The notes under the pieces were generated by a model. It made no database searches. It saw only the letters and a program-made list of their open reading frames with translations, and was not told the DNA's origin. The translations under genes and the position numbers were made by a program. From an uncultured Ruminococcus sp. (GTDB taxonomy: Bacteria > Bacillota > Clostridia > Oscillospirales > Acutalibacteraceae), in assembly GCA_902767845.1 (NCBI GenBank), contig CACXIV010000001.1, positions 1-64,000 on the forward strand: 64,000 bases of DNA, in the 5' to 3' direction. Positions 44,990-53,012 of this stretch are shown one piece after another. The number at the start of each line of letters is the position of its first letter. Position 1 is the stretch's first letter.

Positions 44990-45018
44990 TTGAAATTAAA
45001 GCGGTCTTCTTATATAAT
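44990..45018 (+). promoter_or_regulatory. Promoter of the small membrane protein
   Basis: TTGAAA (44990-44995), 17-base spacer, TATAAT (45013-45018); close to consensus. Confidence 0.75.
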
Positions 45019-45074
45019 ATAGGAGAAAGCTCAGAAATAATCAGTATTCTCAAAAACAAGGAGAGACATAATCA

Positions 45075-45275
45075 GTGAATATTGCGAAAAAGATCATATA
45101 CTGCGCGGTTTTTGTCGCGGTTTTTGTCGGAGTTTGGAATCTGTTTGTTTTTTTATTAGCTACCTTTATCACCGGAAGCGGATACGCGTTTTCGGCTTCC
45201 GATATCATTTATCCGGCAGCGCTCGGCGCAGCAATGTATTTGGTTCTGTTTGTTGTGATCAAAAAGAAAAAATGA
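45075..45275 (+). CDS. Small membrane protein (two helices)
   Basis: GTG 45075 follows AAGGAGAGA. The 66-residue protein has two hydrophobic helices (IIYCAVFVAVFVGVWNLFVF, about 7-30; IYPAALGAAMYLVLFVVI, about 43-62) and a basic KKKK end. No family was recognised. It has its own promoter, and its stop codon touches a terminator hairpin, so it is a monocistronic unit. Confidence 0.75.
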   Translation: MNIAKKIIYCAVFVAVFVGVWNLFVFLLATFITGSGYAFSASDIIYPAALGAAMYLVLFVVIKKKK

Positions 45276-45294
45276 TCCCACAGGGATCTTTTTG
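45274..45294 (+). terminator. Terminator of the small membrane protein
   Basis: Stem GATCCC / GGGATC (45274-45279, 45283-45288) followed by TTTTT; it overlaps the stop codon. Confidence 0.75.
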
Positions 45295-45343
45295 AAAATA
45301 TAAACCAATTTACTTACTTTTTCTACCGCTATACGTCGTTCCG

Positions 45344-45826
45344 ATGATAATTGGAGAAATAAGGCGCTATCTGCGCGACAATTCAGCGGTCAGAGTATCG
45401 CGGTCTATGAGGGATACCGCCTACCGCGCTATGCAGATCAAGGAACAGCTCACGGCGAAGAACAACCGCGAGCCAACGGTGGAGGAGATCGCGCGGCTGA
45501 TGGATATGCCAAAGGAGAATATCGTGCTGGCGCTCGAGGCGATCGTCGAACCGGTGTCGCTGTACGAGCCGGTGTTCTCGGACGGGAGCGACACGGTATA
45601 CGTGATGGATCAGATAGGCGACAGCTCGGATGATTCCACGTGGCTCGAGGAGCTTGCGATAAAGGACGCTATCTCTAACCTTTCCGAGCGCGAAAAGCGG
45701 ATCCTGACGCTTAGATTTTTCCGCGGCAAGACCCAGATGGAGGTCGCGTCGGAGATAGGGATATCTCAGGCTCAGGTCAGCAGGATAGAAAAAGGAGCTT
45801 TGGATTCAATAAAGAAAAACATTTGA
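45344..45826 (+). CDS. C-terminal half of a SigG-type sporulation sigma factor (5'-truncated)
   Basis: The 160 residues start MIIGEIRRYLRDN, which corresponds to about residue 98 of full-length SigG (roughly 260 residues). Regions 3 and 4 are intact: VRVSRSMRDTAYRA, EPVSLYEPVFSD, VYVMDQIGD, and TQMEVASEIGISQAQVSRIE (region 4.2). Region 2, needed for core binding and -10 recognition, is absent. Upstream in frame, codons reading LYVVP correspond to the expected TYAVP, so homology continues at least five codons before the ATG. There is no ribosome site, and the frame is closed by a stop at 45293. The surviving part is undisturbed, which fits a recent truncation or an interrupted gene. Alone it cannot act as a normal sigma factor. 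Confidence 0.8.
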   Translation: MIIGEIRRYLRDNSAVRVSRSMRDTAYRAMQIKEQLTAKNNREPTVEEIARLMDMPKENIVLALEAIVEPVSLYEPVFSDGSDTVYVMDQIGDSSDDSTWLEELAIKDAISNLSEREKRILTLRFFRGKTQMEVASEIGISQAQVSRIEKGALDSIKKNI

Positions 45827-45836
45827 CAAATAACTC

Positions 45837-45865
45837 TTTACTTTTACACTTTTATATGGTAAAAT
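45837..45865 (+). promoter_or_regulatory. Promoter candidate of the YerC-like gene
   Basis: TTTACT (45837-45842), 17 bases, TAAAAT (45860-45865). A stronger -35 (TTGACA, 45823) with TACACT is an alternative. Either leads into the 45909 gene. Confidence 0.5.
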
Positions 45866-45908
45866 TTTAGAGTATGAAAATCTTTGCCGAAAAACGGAGG
45901 GGCATTTT

Positions 45909-46208
45909 ATGAATACAAAGCTGAAAAACGATCAGACCGATTTTTTATTTGACGCGATCCTCTCGCTCAAGACAAAAGAGGATTGCTACCGTTTTTTTGA
46001 GGATCTTTGCACCAGCGCAGAGCTAAAGGCGATGTCGCAAAGGCTCGTCGTAGCCAAGATGCTCACAGAGAAAAAGGTGTATACCGAGATAGTAAAGGAA
46101 ACAGGCGCTTCAACCGCGACGATCAGCCGCGTAAAGCGCGCCCTGTTCGATAACGATACATACGGCTACACGCTTGTGCTCGACAGGATCCCGAACGGAG
46201 AAGGATAG
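45909..46208 (+). CDS. YerC/YecD-type TrpR-superfamily regulator
   Basis: A 99-residue helical protein with LTEKKVYTEIVKETGASTATISRVKRAL, the helix-turn-helix of the TrpR-like family; FLFDAILSLKTKEDCYRFFEDL is the conserved N-terminal part. It probably binds DNA as a dimer. Family members in Firmicutes have uncertain targets. A CGGAGG site lies upstream of the ATG, and the stop is two bases from the next start, so the methyltransferase is co-transcribed. A link to the trp operon 41 kb away is only suggested by family name. Confidence 0.88.
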   Translation: MNTKLKNDQTDFLFDAILSLKTKEDCYRFFEDLCTSAELKAMSQRLVVAKMLTEKKVYTEIVKETGASTATISRVKRALFDNDTYGYTLVLDRIPNGEG

Positions 46209-46210
46209 TA

Positions 46211-46954
46211 ATGGAGGACTACCAAAACCTTTCGCGCTATTACGACGCGCTGATGGAGGATGGCCGCTATCCCGAGCGCGCGCGGTATATTTTTGAGATC
46301 TGCCGCCGCTTCGGTCATGAGCCCGGCAAAACGCTCGACCTTTGCTGCGGCACTGGCAGCCTGACAAGGGAGCTTTACCGGCTCGGAGCGGATGTTTTCG
46401 GCGTTGACGGAAGCGTAGAAATGCTCTCGGAGGCGGCTCGGATAGGATATGAGGAGAATATATCCATCCTCTACGTCAATCAGCTCATGCAGGAGCTGGA
46501 GCTGCCCTGTTCGGTCGATACCGTCGTCTGCACACAGGACAGCCTTAACCATCTGACTGATGAAAACGATCTTCAAAAGACCTTCAACGCGGTATCGGAC
46601 TGCCTGAAACGCGGAGGACTTTTTATTTTTGACGTCAATACAGTTTATAAGCACAGGGTGGTTTTGGGTAATAACGACTTTGTTTTGGAGTCGGATAACG
46701 TCTTGTGCGCGTGGCAGAACGAGCTTTGCGAAAACGATATCGTCGAGATCACTCTCGACTTTTTTGAGGAAACGGAAAACGGAATGTATATCCGCACCTC
46801 GGAGTTTTTTGCCGAGCGAGCCTACAGCGAAAATGAGATCGTGACCATGCTCGAACGCTCGGGCTTCGGCAGGATCGCGCGCTATGGTTTTTTGAATTTT
46901 GAAGAGCCGGAGGAAAACGAGGAAAGGGTCGTTTACGCGGCGGTAAAAATTTGA
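46211..46954 (+). CDS. Class I SAM-dependent methyltransferase
   Basis: A 247-residue methyltransferase with motif I LDLCCGTGSLTRELYRLG, motif II VFGVDGSVEML and QDSLNHL in the post-II region. The substrate is unknown; family relatives methylate small molecules or proteins. It is in an operon between the YerC-like gene and the Hsp33 gene. Start ATG 46211, two bases after the previous stop. Confidence 0.88.
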   Translation: MEDYQNLSRYYDALMEDGRYPERARYIFEICRRFGHEPGKTLDLCCGTGSLTRELYRLGADVFGVDGSVEMLSEAARIGYEENISILYVNQLMQELELPCSVDTVVCTQDSLNHLTDENDLQKTFNAVSDCLKRGGLFIFDVNTVYKHRVVLGNNDFVLESDNVLCAWQNELCENDIVEITLDFFEETENGMYIRTSEFFAERAYSENEIVTMLERSGFGRIARYGFLNFEEPEENEERVVYAAVKI

Positions 46955-46969
46955 TAAAGAGGAAATTTT

Positions 46970-47857
46970 ATGGACAAGATAATTAGATGTATCACAAGCG
47001 ACGGCGCTGTCATGGCGTCGGCTATCGACGCTTCCGATATAGTTTTCACCGCGAAAAAGCTTCATAACCTCAGCCGCTGCTCAACAGCCGCTTTAGGCAG
47101 GCTTTTGTGCGCCGCCTCGATAATGGGCAATATGCTAAAGCAAAAGGACGCGTTTATAAATCTCCGTGTGCTGGGCGACGGAGATATGGGCGCGGTGGTC
47201 GCGGTGGCGGACAGCTCGGGCAACGTCCGCGGTTATGTGGAGAATCCCGAATGTGAGACCGAGTATTACGATAACGGCAAGATAAACGTCTCAAAGGCGG
47301 TCGGCAAAAACGGAAGCCTCAGCGTAATGCGCGATTACGGCACCGGCGACCCCTACATAGGACAGGTCGAGCTCGTCAGCGGAGAGATCGCCGAGGACAT
47401 AACTAATTACTACGCGACCTCAGAGCAGATACCGACCGTATGCGCTCTGGGCGTGCTCGTAGATAAGGAGGACGGCGAGGTCTTGCTCGCCGGCGGACTG
47501 CTTATCCAGCTCTTGCCGGGTGCGTATGACGAGGCGATAGACAAGCTCGAGCAAAATGTTCAAAAGCTCGAGCCTGTTACGACCATGCTCGCCAAGGGAA
47601 TGACCATACTCGATATATGCCGAGCGGCGCTCGACGGCTTTGAGGTCGAGGTGCTCGACGAGAATCCCGTGAATTATGTATGCTCCTGCTCGCGCGAAAA
47701 GCTCGAGAGATACTTTATGACTATGAGCGACAGCGACGTCCGTTCAATGGCGGACGAGAAGGGCTACGCCGAGGCTGTCTGTCAGTTCTGCAACAAGCGC
47801 TATACTTTTTCCGCGGACGATCTTGAAAAGCTGATCGAGGAGAAAAACCGCGGGTGA
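46970..47857 (+). CDS. hslO: Redox-regulated chaperone Hsp33
   Basis: This chaperone holds unfolding proteins under oxidative stress. The 295 residues end with the zinc/redox centre CSC (in YVCSCSREKL) and CQFC (in AVCQFCNKRY), the four cysteines that switch activity by disulfide formation. The N-terminal domain has DGAVMASAIDASDIV and the LLAGGLLIQLLPG core. ATG 46970 has GAGGAAATTTT upstream. It ends the small operon. Confidence 0.96.
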   Translation: MDKIIRCITSDGAVMASAIDASDIVFTAKKLHNLSRCSTAALGRLLCAASIMGNMLKQKDAFINLRVLGDGDMGAVVAVADSSGNVRGYVENPECETEYYDNGKINVSKAVGKNGSLSVMRDYGTGDPYIGQVELVSGEIAEDITNYYATSEQIPTVCALGVLVDKEDGEVLLAGGLLIQLLPGAYDEAIDKLEQNVQKLEPVTTMLAKGMTILDICRAALDGFEVEVLDENPVNYVCSCSREKLERYFMTMSDSDVRSMADEKGYAEAVCQFCNKRYTFSADDLEKLIEEKNRG

Positions 47858-47872
47858 ACGGTACAAATGAAT

Positions 47873-47980
47873 AAGCTGTCGTCCCGAGAGGGTTCAAAGG
47901 GGTCTCACAGCCGTTGAACGGCTTCCGGAAAACCGGAATGAGCTCCTTTTGCCGCCTCGGAATGACAGCTTTTTGTTTTA
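47873..47980. repeat. Multi-branched palindromic element with T-rich end
   Basis: Outer arms 47873-47888 and 47956-47971 pair over 16 positions with two wobble pairs. Inside are a second stem (47895-47906 / 47940-47951) and two apical hairpins (47909-47923 and 47923-47938). The element lies 16 bases after hslO and ends in TTTTGTTTTA, so it may terminate that operon. Similar TCATTCCGAGG palindromes are dispersed in gut Clostridia, suggesting a MITE-like or structured-RNA origin. Confidence 0.65.
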
Positions 47981-47982
47981 TC

Positions 47983-48215
47983 CCGCGCCGGGCTTTATCC
48001 CCGGAATGCGGACTCGCCGCTGCGAGGAGCGTTACCTAAAACGGTAGCTTTTCGGTCGGGATTCCGCGGCTTGAACCGCGCCGGGCTTTATCCCCGGAAC
48101 GCGGACTCGCCGCTGCGAGGAGCGTTACCTAAAGCGGCAGCTTTTCGGTCGGGAATCCGCGGCTTGAACCTCTCCGGATTTTATCCCCGGAATGCGGTCT
48201 CGCCGCTGCGAGCTA
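47983..48215. repeat. Tandem array of a 93-bp GC-rich repeat
   Basis: TTTATCCCCGG starts at about 47994, 48087 and 48180, an exact 93-base period. The first two units are about 95% alike; the third departs after 48212. Arrays of this type are mobile or dispersed intergenic elements. The third unit supplies the last codons and stop of the DUF1540 gene on the minus strand. Confidence 0.85.
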
Positions 48216-48372
48216 CGAAGCTTTGGCAGTCGGTGCAGGGGGGAACCGTGGGATCGCTCTCGTGAGTGCCGACGGTTATCTTGTCGAGCGAGCAGTAATC
48301 CCTTGACTGATGATGGTTTTTGCAGTTTTTTACAGTGCACGCGATGCACTGGTTCGCGTAAGTGTTGTCCAT
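48181..48372 (-). CDS. DUF1540 protein with repeat-derived C-terminus
   Basis: Start ATG 48372 follows AGAGGTG. The 63 residues contain CIACTVKNCKNHHQSRDYCS and CTDCQSF: the Cys-rich DUF1540 pattern with histidines, likely a metal-binding fold. The conserved domain ends at CQSF; the last residues (VARSGETAFRG) come from the 93-bp repeat. DUF1540 genes in Firmicutes are small and of unknown function, possibly sporulation or redox related. Confidence 0.82.
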   Translation of the reverse strand: MDNTYANQCIACTVKNCKNHHQSRDYCSLDKITVGTHESDPTVPPCTDCQSFVARSGETAFRG

Positions 48373-48486
48373 AATTATCACCTCTGAAAATTCGGTAATC
48401 ATACCGTGTAATTATTATCTGCACATTCGGGCGTATTATTATCACATTTTAAAATTTCAAAAATAAAATATACCGAGGTGCTTTGT

Positions 48487-48843
48487 ATGTATATTATTTC
48501 TTCGGCTATTCTTGCGGTGCTCGCGGTGTTCGGAGCCGTATCTCTCGTGCGCGAGCTGACGTTCAGACTGTTTTCGAGAAAAAGCGACAGCTCGGTGATT
48601 GTGATAACTCCGGTCAATAAGGACGACGAGCCGGAATTTGTGCTGAGAGGAGCGCTCTCGAGGCTAAGGTGGGGAGGAAAATGCAGGGACGTATCGGTGT
48701 GCCTGAACCTGCCGCTCGACGCGCGGACAAAGAAAATATGCCGCTCAGTCTGCGAGGAATACGGCTTCAGAGGACTGATCACAAGACACGAGGCGTTAAA
48801 AATCATAGATAGCTCTTGTGAAAAACAGACTTTGGGGTTATAA
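48487..48843 (+). CDS. Hypothetical membrane-anchored protein
   Basis: The 118-residue product from ATG 48487 (GAGGTG upstream) has one N-terminal membrane helix (IISSAILAVLAVFGAVSLV), a basic stretch, then a soluble domain with DEPEFVLRGALSRLRW and cysteines in CRDVSVCLNL and KICRSVCEE. I do not recognise a family. It lies upstream of recD2, whose own promoter sits in its end. Confidence 0.7.
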   Translation: MYIISSAILAVLAVFGAVSLVRELTFRLFSRKSDSSVIVITPVNKDDEPEFVLRGALSRLRWGGKCRDVSVCLNLPLDARTKKICRSVCEEYGFRGLITRHEALKIIDSSCEKQTLGL

Positions 48844-48844
48844 T
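48816..48844 (+). promoter_or_regulatory. Promoter of recD2
   Basis: TTGTGA (48816-48821), 17-base spacer, TATAAT (48839-48844), about 40 bases before the recD2 ATG. Confidence 0.7.
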
Positions 48845-48882
48845 AGTATTAGTTTAATTTATAATTCTTTGTAGGAAATATT

Positions 48883-51084
48883 ATGGAAGAACAAACATTG
48901 CTCCGTTTACAGGGAGCGGTAGAAAACATAGTATACAGAAACGACGAAAACGGCTACACCGTGCTCGAGATATCCGACGGCGAGGATTACATAACTGCGG
49001 TGGGCTCAATGCCGCAGGTAAGCGCCGGCGACAGCGTAACGCTCATCGGGACGTTTACGAATCACCGCAGCTACGGCAGGCAGTTTTCGGTTAGGAGCTG
49101 CGAGGTCGAACGCCCTTCTCAGGCGGCGGATATTCTCAGGTATTTGTCGTCGGGCGCGGTCAGGGGGATAGGTCCGTCTACCGCCAAGAAGCTTGTCGAC
49201 GAGTTCAGGGATCAAACGCTCGACGTTATGGAAAACGAGCCCGAGCGCGTCGCGAGGATAAGGGGAATAACGATCAAAAAGGCACTTGAGTTCTCCGAAC
49301 AGCTAAAGGCTAACGCCGGCATACGCGCGCTTATGCTGTATTTGGGAGAGTACGGGATATCGAACAACTCGGCTGTAAAGATATTCAATGTTTACGGCGC
49401 CGGAAGCGTCGATCAGATAAAGCAGAACCCGTACATACTCTGCGAGCCCGATTTTACGGTCAGCTTTGAAAGCGCCGACATGATCGCGAAAAAGGAGTCG
49501 TTTGAGCCCGATAACGAGCTGAGGCTTCGCGCGGGACTCGTGTATGTTTTGAAGCATAACCACGGCAACGGACACACCTGTCTGCCGGGGGATCTGCTTG
49601 TCGGAGCCACGGCGCGCTTTTTGAATGTGAGCACCGAAGCGCTTGAAGAATGTCTTGGCAGAATGGTATTCGACCGCAGCCTGATCGCCGAGAGCATCGA
49701 CTCGAGGACGTTTGTTTTCACGCCGAAGATGTACGATATCGAGCTCAACAGCGCTTCGAGGATAAAGCTGATGCTCAGCTTCCCCGCGGACAAAATCAGC
49801 AGGCTTGACGACGCGATCGAAGCGTGTGAATCGGAGCTCGGGATCGAGTACGCCGAGCTGCAGAAAAAGGCGATCATTACGGCGCTCACAAACGGGATCA
49901 CCGTCCTCACGGGCGGTCCCGGCACGGGAAAGACCACAACGCTGAACGCGATAATCAGTATACTAAATAATCGCGGACACAAGGTGCTTTTGGCGGCGCC
50001 CACCGGCAGAGCCGCGCAGCGCATGAGCGAGGTCACGGGCTTTGAAGCAAAGACCTTGCACAGGCTGCTTGAGGTGAGTTGGGACAAGCGCGACAACCCG
50101 GTTTTCGGTAAAAATGAGAGGAATCAGCTCAAATGCGACGCGCTGATTGTCGACGAGGTGTCGATGGTGGATTCCGCGATATTCGACAGCCTTACGCGCG
50201 CCCTGCCGCTCGGATGCAGGCTGATACTCGTCGGCGACAGCGATCAGCTTCCCTCGGTCGGCGCCGGCAACGTGCTCGGCGATCTGACCGCGAGCGGAGC
50301 GGTGCCGGTCATCAGACTGAACGAGATATTTCGTCAGGCTCAGGAGAGCCTTATAATCACAAACGCTCACCGGATTGTCAAGGGCGAGTCGCCGCTTTTG
50401 AAGGAGACCGACAGGGATTTCTTTTTTATTACGAGGTATGATAAATCCGAGGTGACTAAGGTTATCACCGATCTATGCGTAAAGCGCCTGCCTGATTTCT
50501 ACGGTTACTCTGTATTTGAGAATATCCAGGTGCTTTGTCCTTCAAAGAAGGGGGAACTCGGTACCGCCGAGCTTAACCACAGGCTGCAGTCGAGGCTTAA
50601 TCCAAAGTCGGACGACAAGGCGGAGGTGACGATCGGCTCTCACGTTTTCAGGGTGGGGGACAAGGTCATGCAGATCAAAAACAACTACGACATCCGCTGG
50701 GAAAAGGAGAACGGCGAGCAGGGCGACGGCATTTTCAACGGCGATATCGGGATAATAAAAAGCATTGACCGAAAGTCAAGGTCGCTGTTGATCGCGTTTT
50801 ACGACAAGACCGCAAGGCTTTCCTTTGAAGCGGCGGCCGATCTCGATTTTGCCTACGCGGTAACTGTACACAAAAGTCAGGGCAACGAATTTGACGCGGT
50901 GATAATCCCGATGTTCCCGGGACCGCCGCAGCTTTATTACCGAAATCTTCTTTATACCGCGGTGACAAGGGCGAAGAAAACGCTTATCCTCGTCGGCGAC
51001 CCGCGGACTGTCGATATGATGGTGAAAAACGACCGCAGAACAAAGCGGTACAGCGCGCTGAAGGAGTTTTTGACGAGAAAATAA
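48883..51084 (+). CDS. recD2: RecD2-type DNA helicase (RecD-like, without RecBC)
   Basis: A 5'-3' SF1B helicase of 733 residues. The N-terminal OB-like and helix-hairpin-helix region (GAVRGIGPSTAKKLV) precedes the helicase core: Walker A GGPGTGKTTT near residue 343, DEVSMVD (motif II), GDSDQLPSVG (motif III), and TVHKSQGNEFD (motif V). RecD2 proteins act in replication-fork and repair processes in bacteria lacking RecBC. The promoter lies in the preceding gene. Length is normal. Confidence 0.93.
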   Translation: MEEQTLLRLQGAVENIVYRNDENGYTVLEISDGEDYITAVGSMPQVSAGDSVTLIGTFTNHRSYGRQFSVRSCEVERPSQAADILRYLSSGAVRGIGPSTAKKLVDEFRDQTLDVMENEPERVARIRGITIKKALEFSEQLKANAGIRALMLYLGEYGISNNSAVKIFNVYGAGSVDQIKQNPYILCEPDFTVSFESADMIAKKESFEPDNELRLRAGLVYVLKHNHGNGHTCLPGDLLVGATARFLNVSTEALEECLGRMVFDRSLIAESIDSRTFVFTPKMYDIELNSASRIKLMLSFPADKISRLDDAIEACESELGIEYAELQKKAIITALTNGITVLTGGPGTGKTTTLNAIISILNNRGHKVLLAAPTGRAAQRMSEVTGFEAKTLHRLLEVSWDKRDNPVFGKNERNQLKCDALIVDEVSMVDSAIFDSLTRALPLGCRLILVGDSDQLPSVGAGNVLGDLTASGAVPVIRLNEIFRQAQESLIITNAHRIVKGESPLLKETDRDFFFITRYDKSEVTKVITDLCVKRLPDFYGYSVFENIQVLCPSKKGELGTAELNHRLQSRLNPKSDDKAEVTIGSHVFRVGDKVMQIKNNYDIRWEKENGEQGDGIFNGDIGIIKSIDRKSRSLLIAFYDKTARLSFEAAADLDFAYAVTVHKSQGNEFDAVIIPMFPGPPQLYYRNLLYTAVTRAKKTLILVGDPRTVDMMVKNDRRTKRYSALKEFLTRK

Positions 51085-51102
51085 AAAAGTTTTTGTTTTC
51101 CG

Positions 51103-51131
51103 TTGACTTTTCCGTTGCGGTGTGCTATACT
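51103..51131 (+). promoter_or_regulatory. Orphan sigma-A promoter after recD2
   Basis: TTGACT (51103-51108), 17-base spacer, TATACT (51126-51131). It points into a 100-base gap with no gene, ending at the terminator at 51202. This marks a possible small RNA. Confidence 0.75.
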
Positions 51132-51137
51132 AAACCT

Positions 51138-51237
51138 ACAGAATAAATATGTTTTATATGAGTTTAGCTTGATATTCATAATGTTATACAACTTATCCCC
51201 AAAAAGGCAGTCCGATCCGGGCTGCCTTTTGCTTTGC
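51138..51237 (+). ncRNA. Candidate small RNA between recD2 and the SpoIID-type gene
   Basis: Predicted start near 51138 and end at the terminator 51202-51237 give a roughly 100-nt transcript with no ORF. The evidence is only a strong promoter and terminator flanking non-coding sequence. No known RNA family was recognised. Confidence 0.4.
51202..51237. terminator. Bidirectional terminator
   Basis: Arms AAAAGGCAG (51202-51210) and CTGCCTTTT (51222-51230). It can end the small RNA and the convergent minus-strand gene. Confidence 0.85.
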
Positions 51238-51245
51238 TTTTTGGG

Positions 51246-52583
51246 TCAAAGATTATTTCCGAGCGTGATGATCTCCGCCCACTCGACGGGGCCGATCGCT
51301 CCGGTCTCCTCAATGCCGAGATACTGCTGAAAGGCGATCACCGCCCCTTTTGTTTTCGGTCCGAAAATACCGTCGACCGCGATCGCGGGTATCTCGGGCT
51401 TGTTCTCGCCGATCTTGTTCAAATACCCCTGTATTATGCGCACGCTCTCGCCGCGGTCGCCCTCGACAAGGAACTTGCCGGGATACGGCTCGCCGATCGC
51501 GCTTTGATAATTAGCCGGAAGCTCGCTGACTACCGCGCGGTAAACCTGCTCGACGCGGTTAAAAACGTTAGCGTCAACAATGCCGGTCACAGGCAGTCCG
51601 TAGTTGTTCTGAAAGGTGAACACCGCGTCTCGGGTGAGCTCACCGAAAAAGCCCGTTATCGGGATCGGCGGCAGCTCGGGATAAAAGTAGCCGATAAACG
51701 CGAGGTAGTATTGCAGAGCCTCTACGTCGGGTCCCTGACTGCCGAGACTTAGCTCGCGTGTGTATCTGCGCGAGATCTCGGATATGGTCAGACCCTCGCC
51801 GGTCAGCTCGGACAGCCGCTTTACCGAGGCGAAGATCTGCTTGATCTTGTACCAGGTCGCTTTGCCTACGATACCGTCGGTATCGAGGTTGAAGATCTCC
51901 TGAAATTTTTTGACAGCGTTCTCGGTCTCGCGGTCGTAAACGCCGTTTATATACTTTATCTTAGGAATGGCAGGGTAGTTCTGCGCGATCCTGTTGAGCT
52001 CGCGCTTGATTGTAACGACGTCGTCGCCGAAGGAGCCCCTTCTCAACGCCACGCCGGGGTACGACTGCGTGTTGTCGCTGATGGGCGCGTTGTATACCAC
52101 GGCGATATCGTCGCCGTAGTAGTAGCGCAGGATATCGAGCGCGGAAAGTCCGCGGTTGGCGAGGGTAACGCTGCCCCACTGAGAAAGACCGTTGCAGCTT
52201 GTGGTGTAGCCGTCGCAGAACTGCGCGTACAGCGGCTCGATATTCCCCCTGCGGACGAGGTAGTTGTTGAAGATCTCGTCGACGATGGCGCTGATGTTGT
52301 CGTACACCTCGCCGTCCTTGTTGAACGCCTGATCTATAGAGGTGTTGTTCGTAATGTCAAAGTCATATCCGCGGCTTCGGTAATATTCGGTGTAAACGCG
52401 GTTCAGCGCAAAGGAGATCTGCGCCAAGATATTTGCCCTGATCGCGTTTTCGGGCCATGTGGGATAAATCTCGGACGACGCTACGTTTTTGATGTACTCG
52501 GTAAAGGGAAGGGTGACGTTTTCGGCGGGCTGGTTTGGTCTGCCGAGGTGCACCGTGATGTAGGAGGGGATAACAGGGGTCAT
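51246..52583 (-). CDS. SpoIID/LytB-domain protein with three peptidoglycan-binding repeats
   Basis: The 445 residues have a SpoIID-like N-terminal region (VTLPFTEYIKNVASSEIYPT, YCDGY-type SQWGSVTLANRGL) and three PG_binding_1 units (LRRGSFGDDVVTIKRELNRI; LGSQGPDVEALQYYLAFIGY; VEGDRGESVRIIQGYLNKIG). It lacks an evident signal peptide. The SpoIID domain acts on spore-coat and cortex peptidoglycan, so the protein may take part in spore wall metabolism (inference). It is preceded by a one-base gap from the 52585 gene, so the pair is an operon. Confidence 0.86.
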   Translation of the reverse strand: MTPVIPSYITVHLGRPNQPAENVTLPFTEYIKNVASSEIYPTWPENAIRANILAQISFALNRVYTEYYRSRGYDFDITNNTSIDQAFNKDGEVYDNISAIVDEIFNNYLVRRGNIEPLYAQFCDGYTTSCNGLSQWGSVTLANRGLSALDILRYYYGDDIAVVYNAPISDNTQSYPGVALRRGSFGDDVVTIKRELNRIAQNYPAIPKIKYINGVYDRETENAVKKFQEIFNLDTDGIVGKATWYKIKQIFASVKRLSELTGEGLTISEISRRYTRELSLGSQGPDVEALQYYLAFIGYFYPELPPIPITGFFGELTRDAVFTFQNNYGLPVTGIVDANVFNRVEQVYRAVVSELPANYQSAIGEPYPGKFLVEGDRGESVRIIQGYLNKIGENKPEIPAIAVDGIFGPKTKGAVIAFQQYLGIEETGAIGPVEWAEIITLGNNL

Positions 52584-52584
52584 A

Positions 52585-53004
52585 TCATCGCTCCGTTCCG
52601 ATGCCGAGAGGATTCAGGCTGATCGGCAAAATGGTCTCTATCCTGTCGTAGATGTTCACCGGGCAGTCGACTATCGCCTCAAAGCCCGGGTGATACGCCG
52701 AGATAAGGTACTGCGCCTCGCTGTCGGGAGCGGTCTGCGGATCGCGGCTCTCGGCGCTCAGCTTTGAGGGAAGGACTATTTCGTTTATTATCCCCGAGGA
52801 ATCGGTCGTATCGTTGTAAAGTGAATAGCGTTTTCCCTTGTAGATCATCGAGACGTCCACAAAGACGTCCTTGATCGGAAAAGCGTCCTGAGCCACGCTC
52901 GCCTGTATTTTGAGCGAGCCGCGACCCTTGTTCTCGTCAATATACTCCTGATATTCGGGCTTGAACGGAGTCTCGCCCGAGAGCTTGGGTGTGTTGTCGG
53001 TCAT
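52585..53004 (-). CDS. Hypothetical protein with a carboxypeptidase-regulatory-like (Ig) segment
   Basis: A 139-residue protein whose core SLKIQASVAQDAFPIKDVFV then DTTDSSGIINEIVLP looks like a carboxypeptidase-regulatory or CnaB-type beta-sandwich. No signal peptide. It is encoded one base upstream of the SpoIID-domain gene. A hairpin covering its ribosome site precedes it. Confidence 0.7.
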   Translation of the reverse strand: MTDNTPKLSGETPFKPEYQEYIDENKGRGSLKIQASVAQDAFPIKDVFVDVSMIYKGKRYSLYNDTTDSSGIINEIVLPSKLSAESRDPQTAPDSEAQYLISAYHPGFEAIVDCPVNIYDRIETILPISLNPLGIGTER

Positions 53005-53012
53005 AAAAAAAT

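Noticed and set aside
33601..45826. Skin-like element bounded by the recombinase and the half sigG
   Set aside because: No N-terminal sigG half is present near the recombinase, and no matching direct repeats were found at both sides. Kept only as a hypothesis in the findings.
47873..47980. tRNA gene
   Set aside because: The cloverleaf-like pairing lacks T-loop, anticodon arm and CCA-compatible acceptor sequence.
47983..48215. CRISPR array
   Set aside because: The 93-base units are contiguous without spacers, and no cas gene is nearby.
48071..48265. Plus-strand ORF across the tandem repeats
   Set aside because: It repeats with the 93-base unit and has no ribosome site. The DUF1540 gene on the minus strand explains the part outside the repeats.
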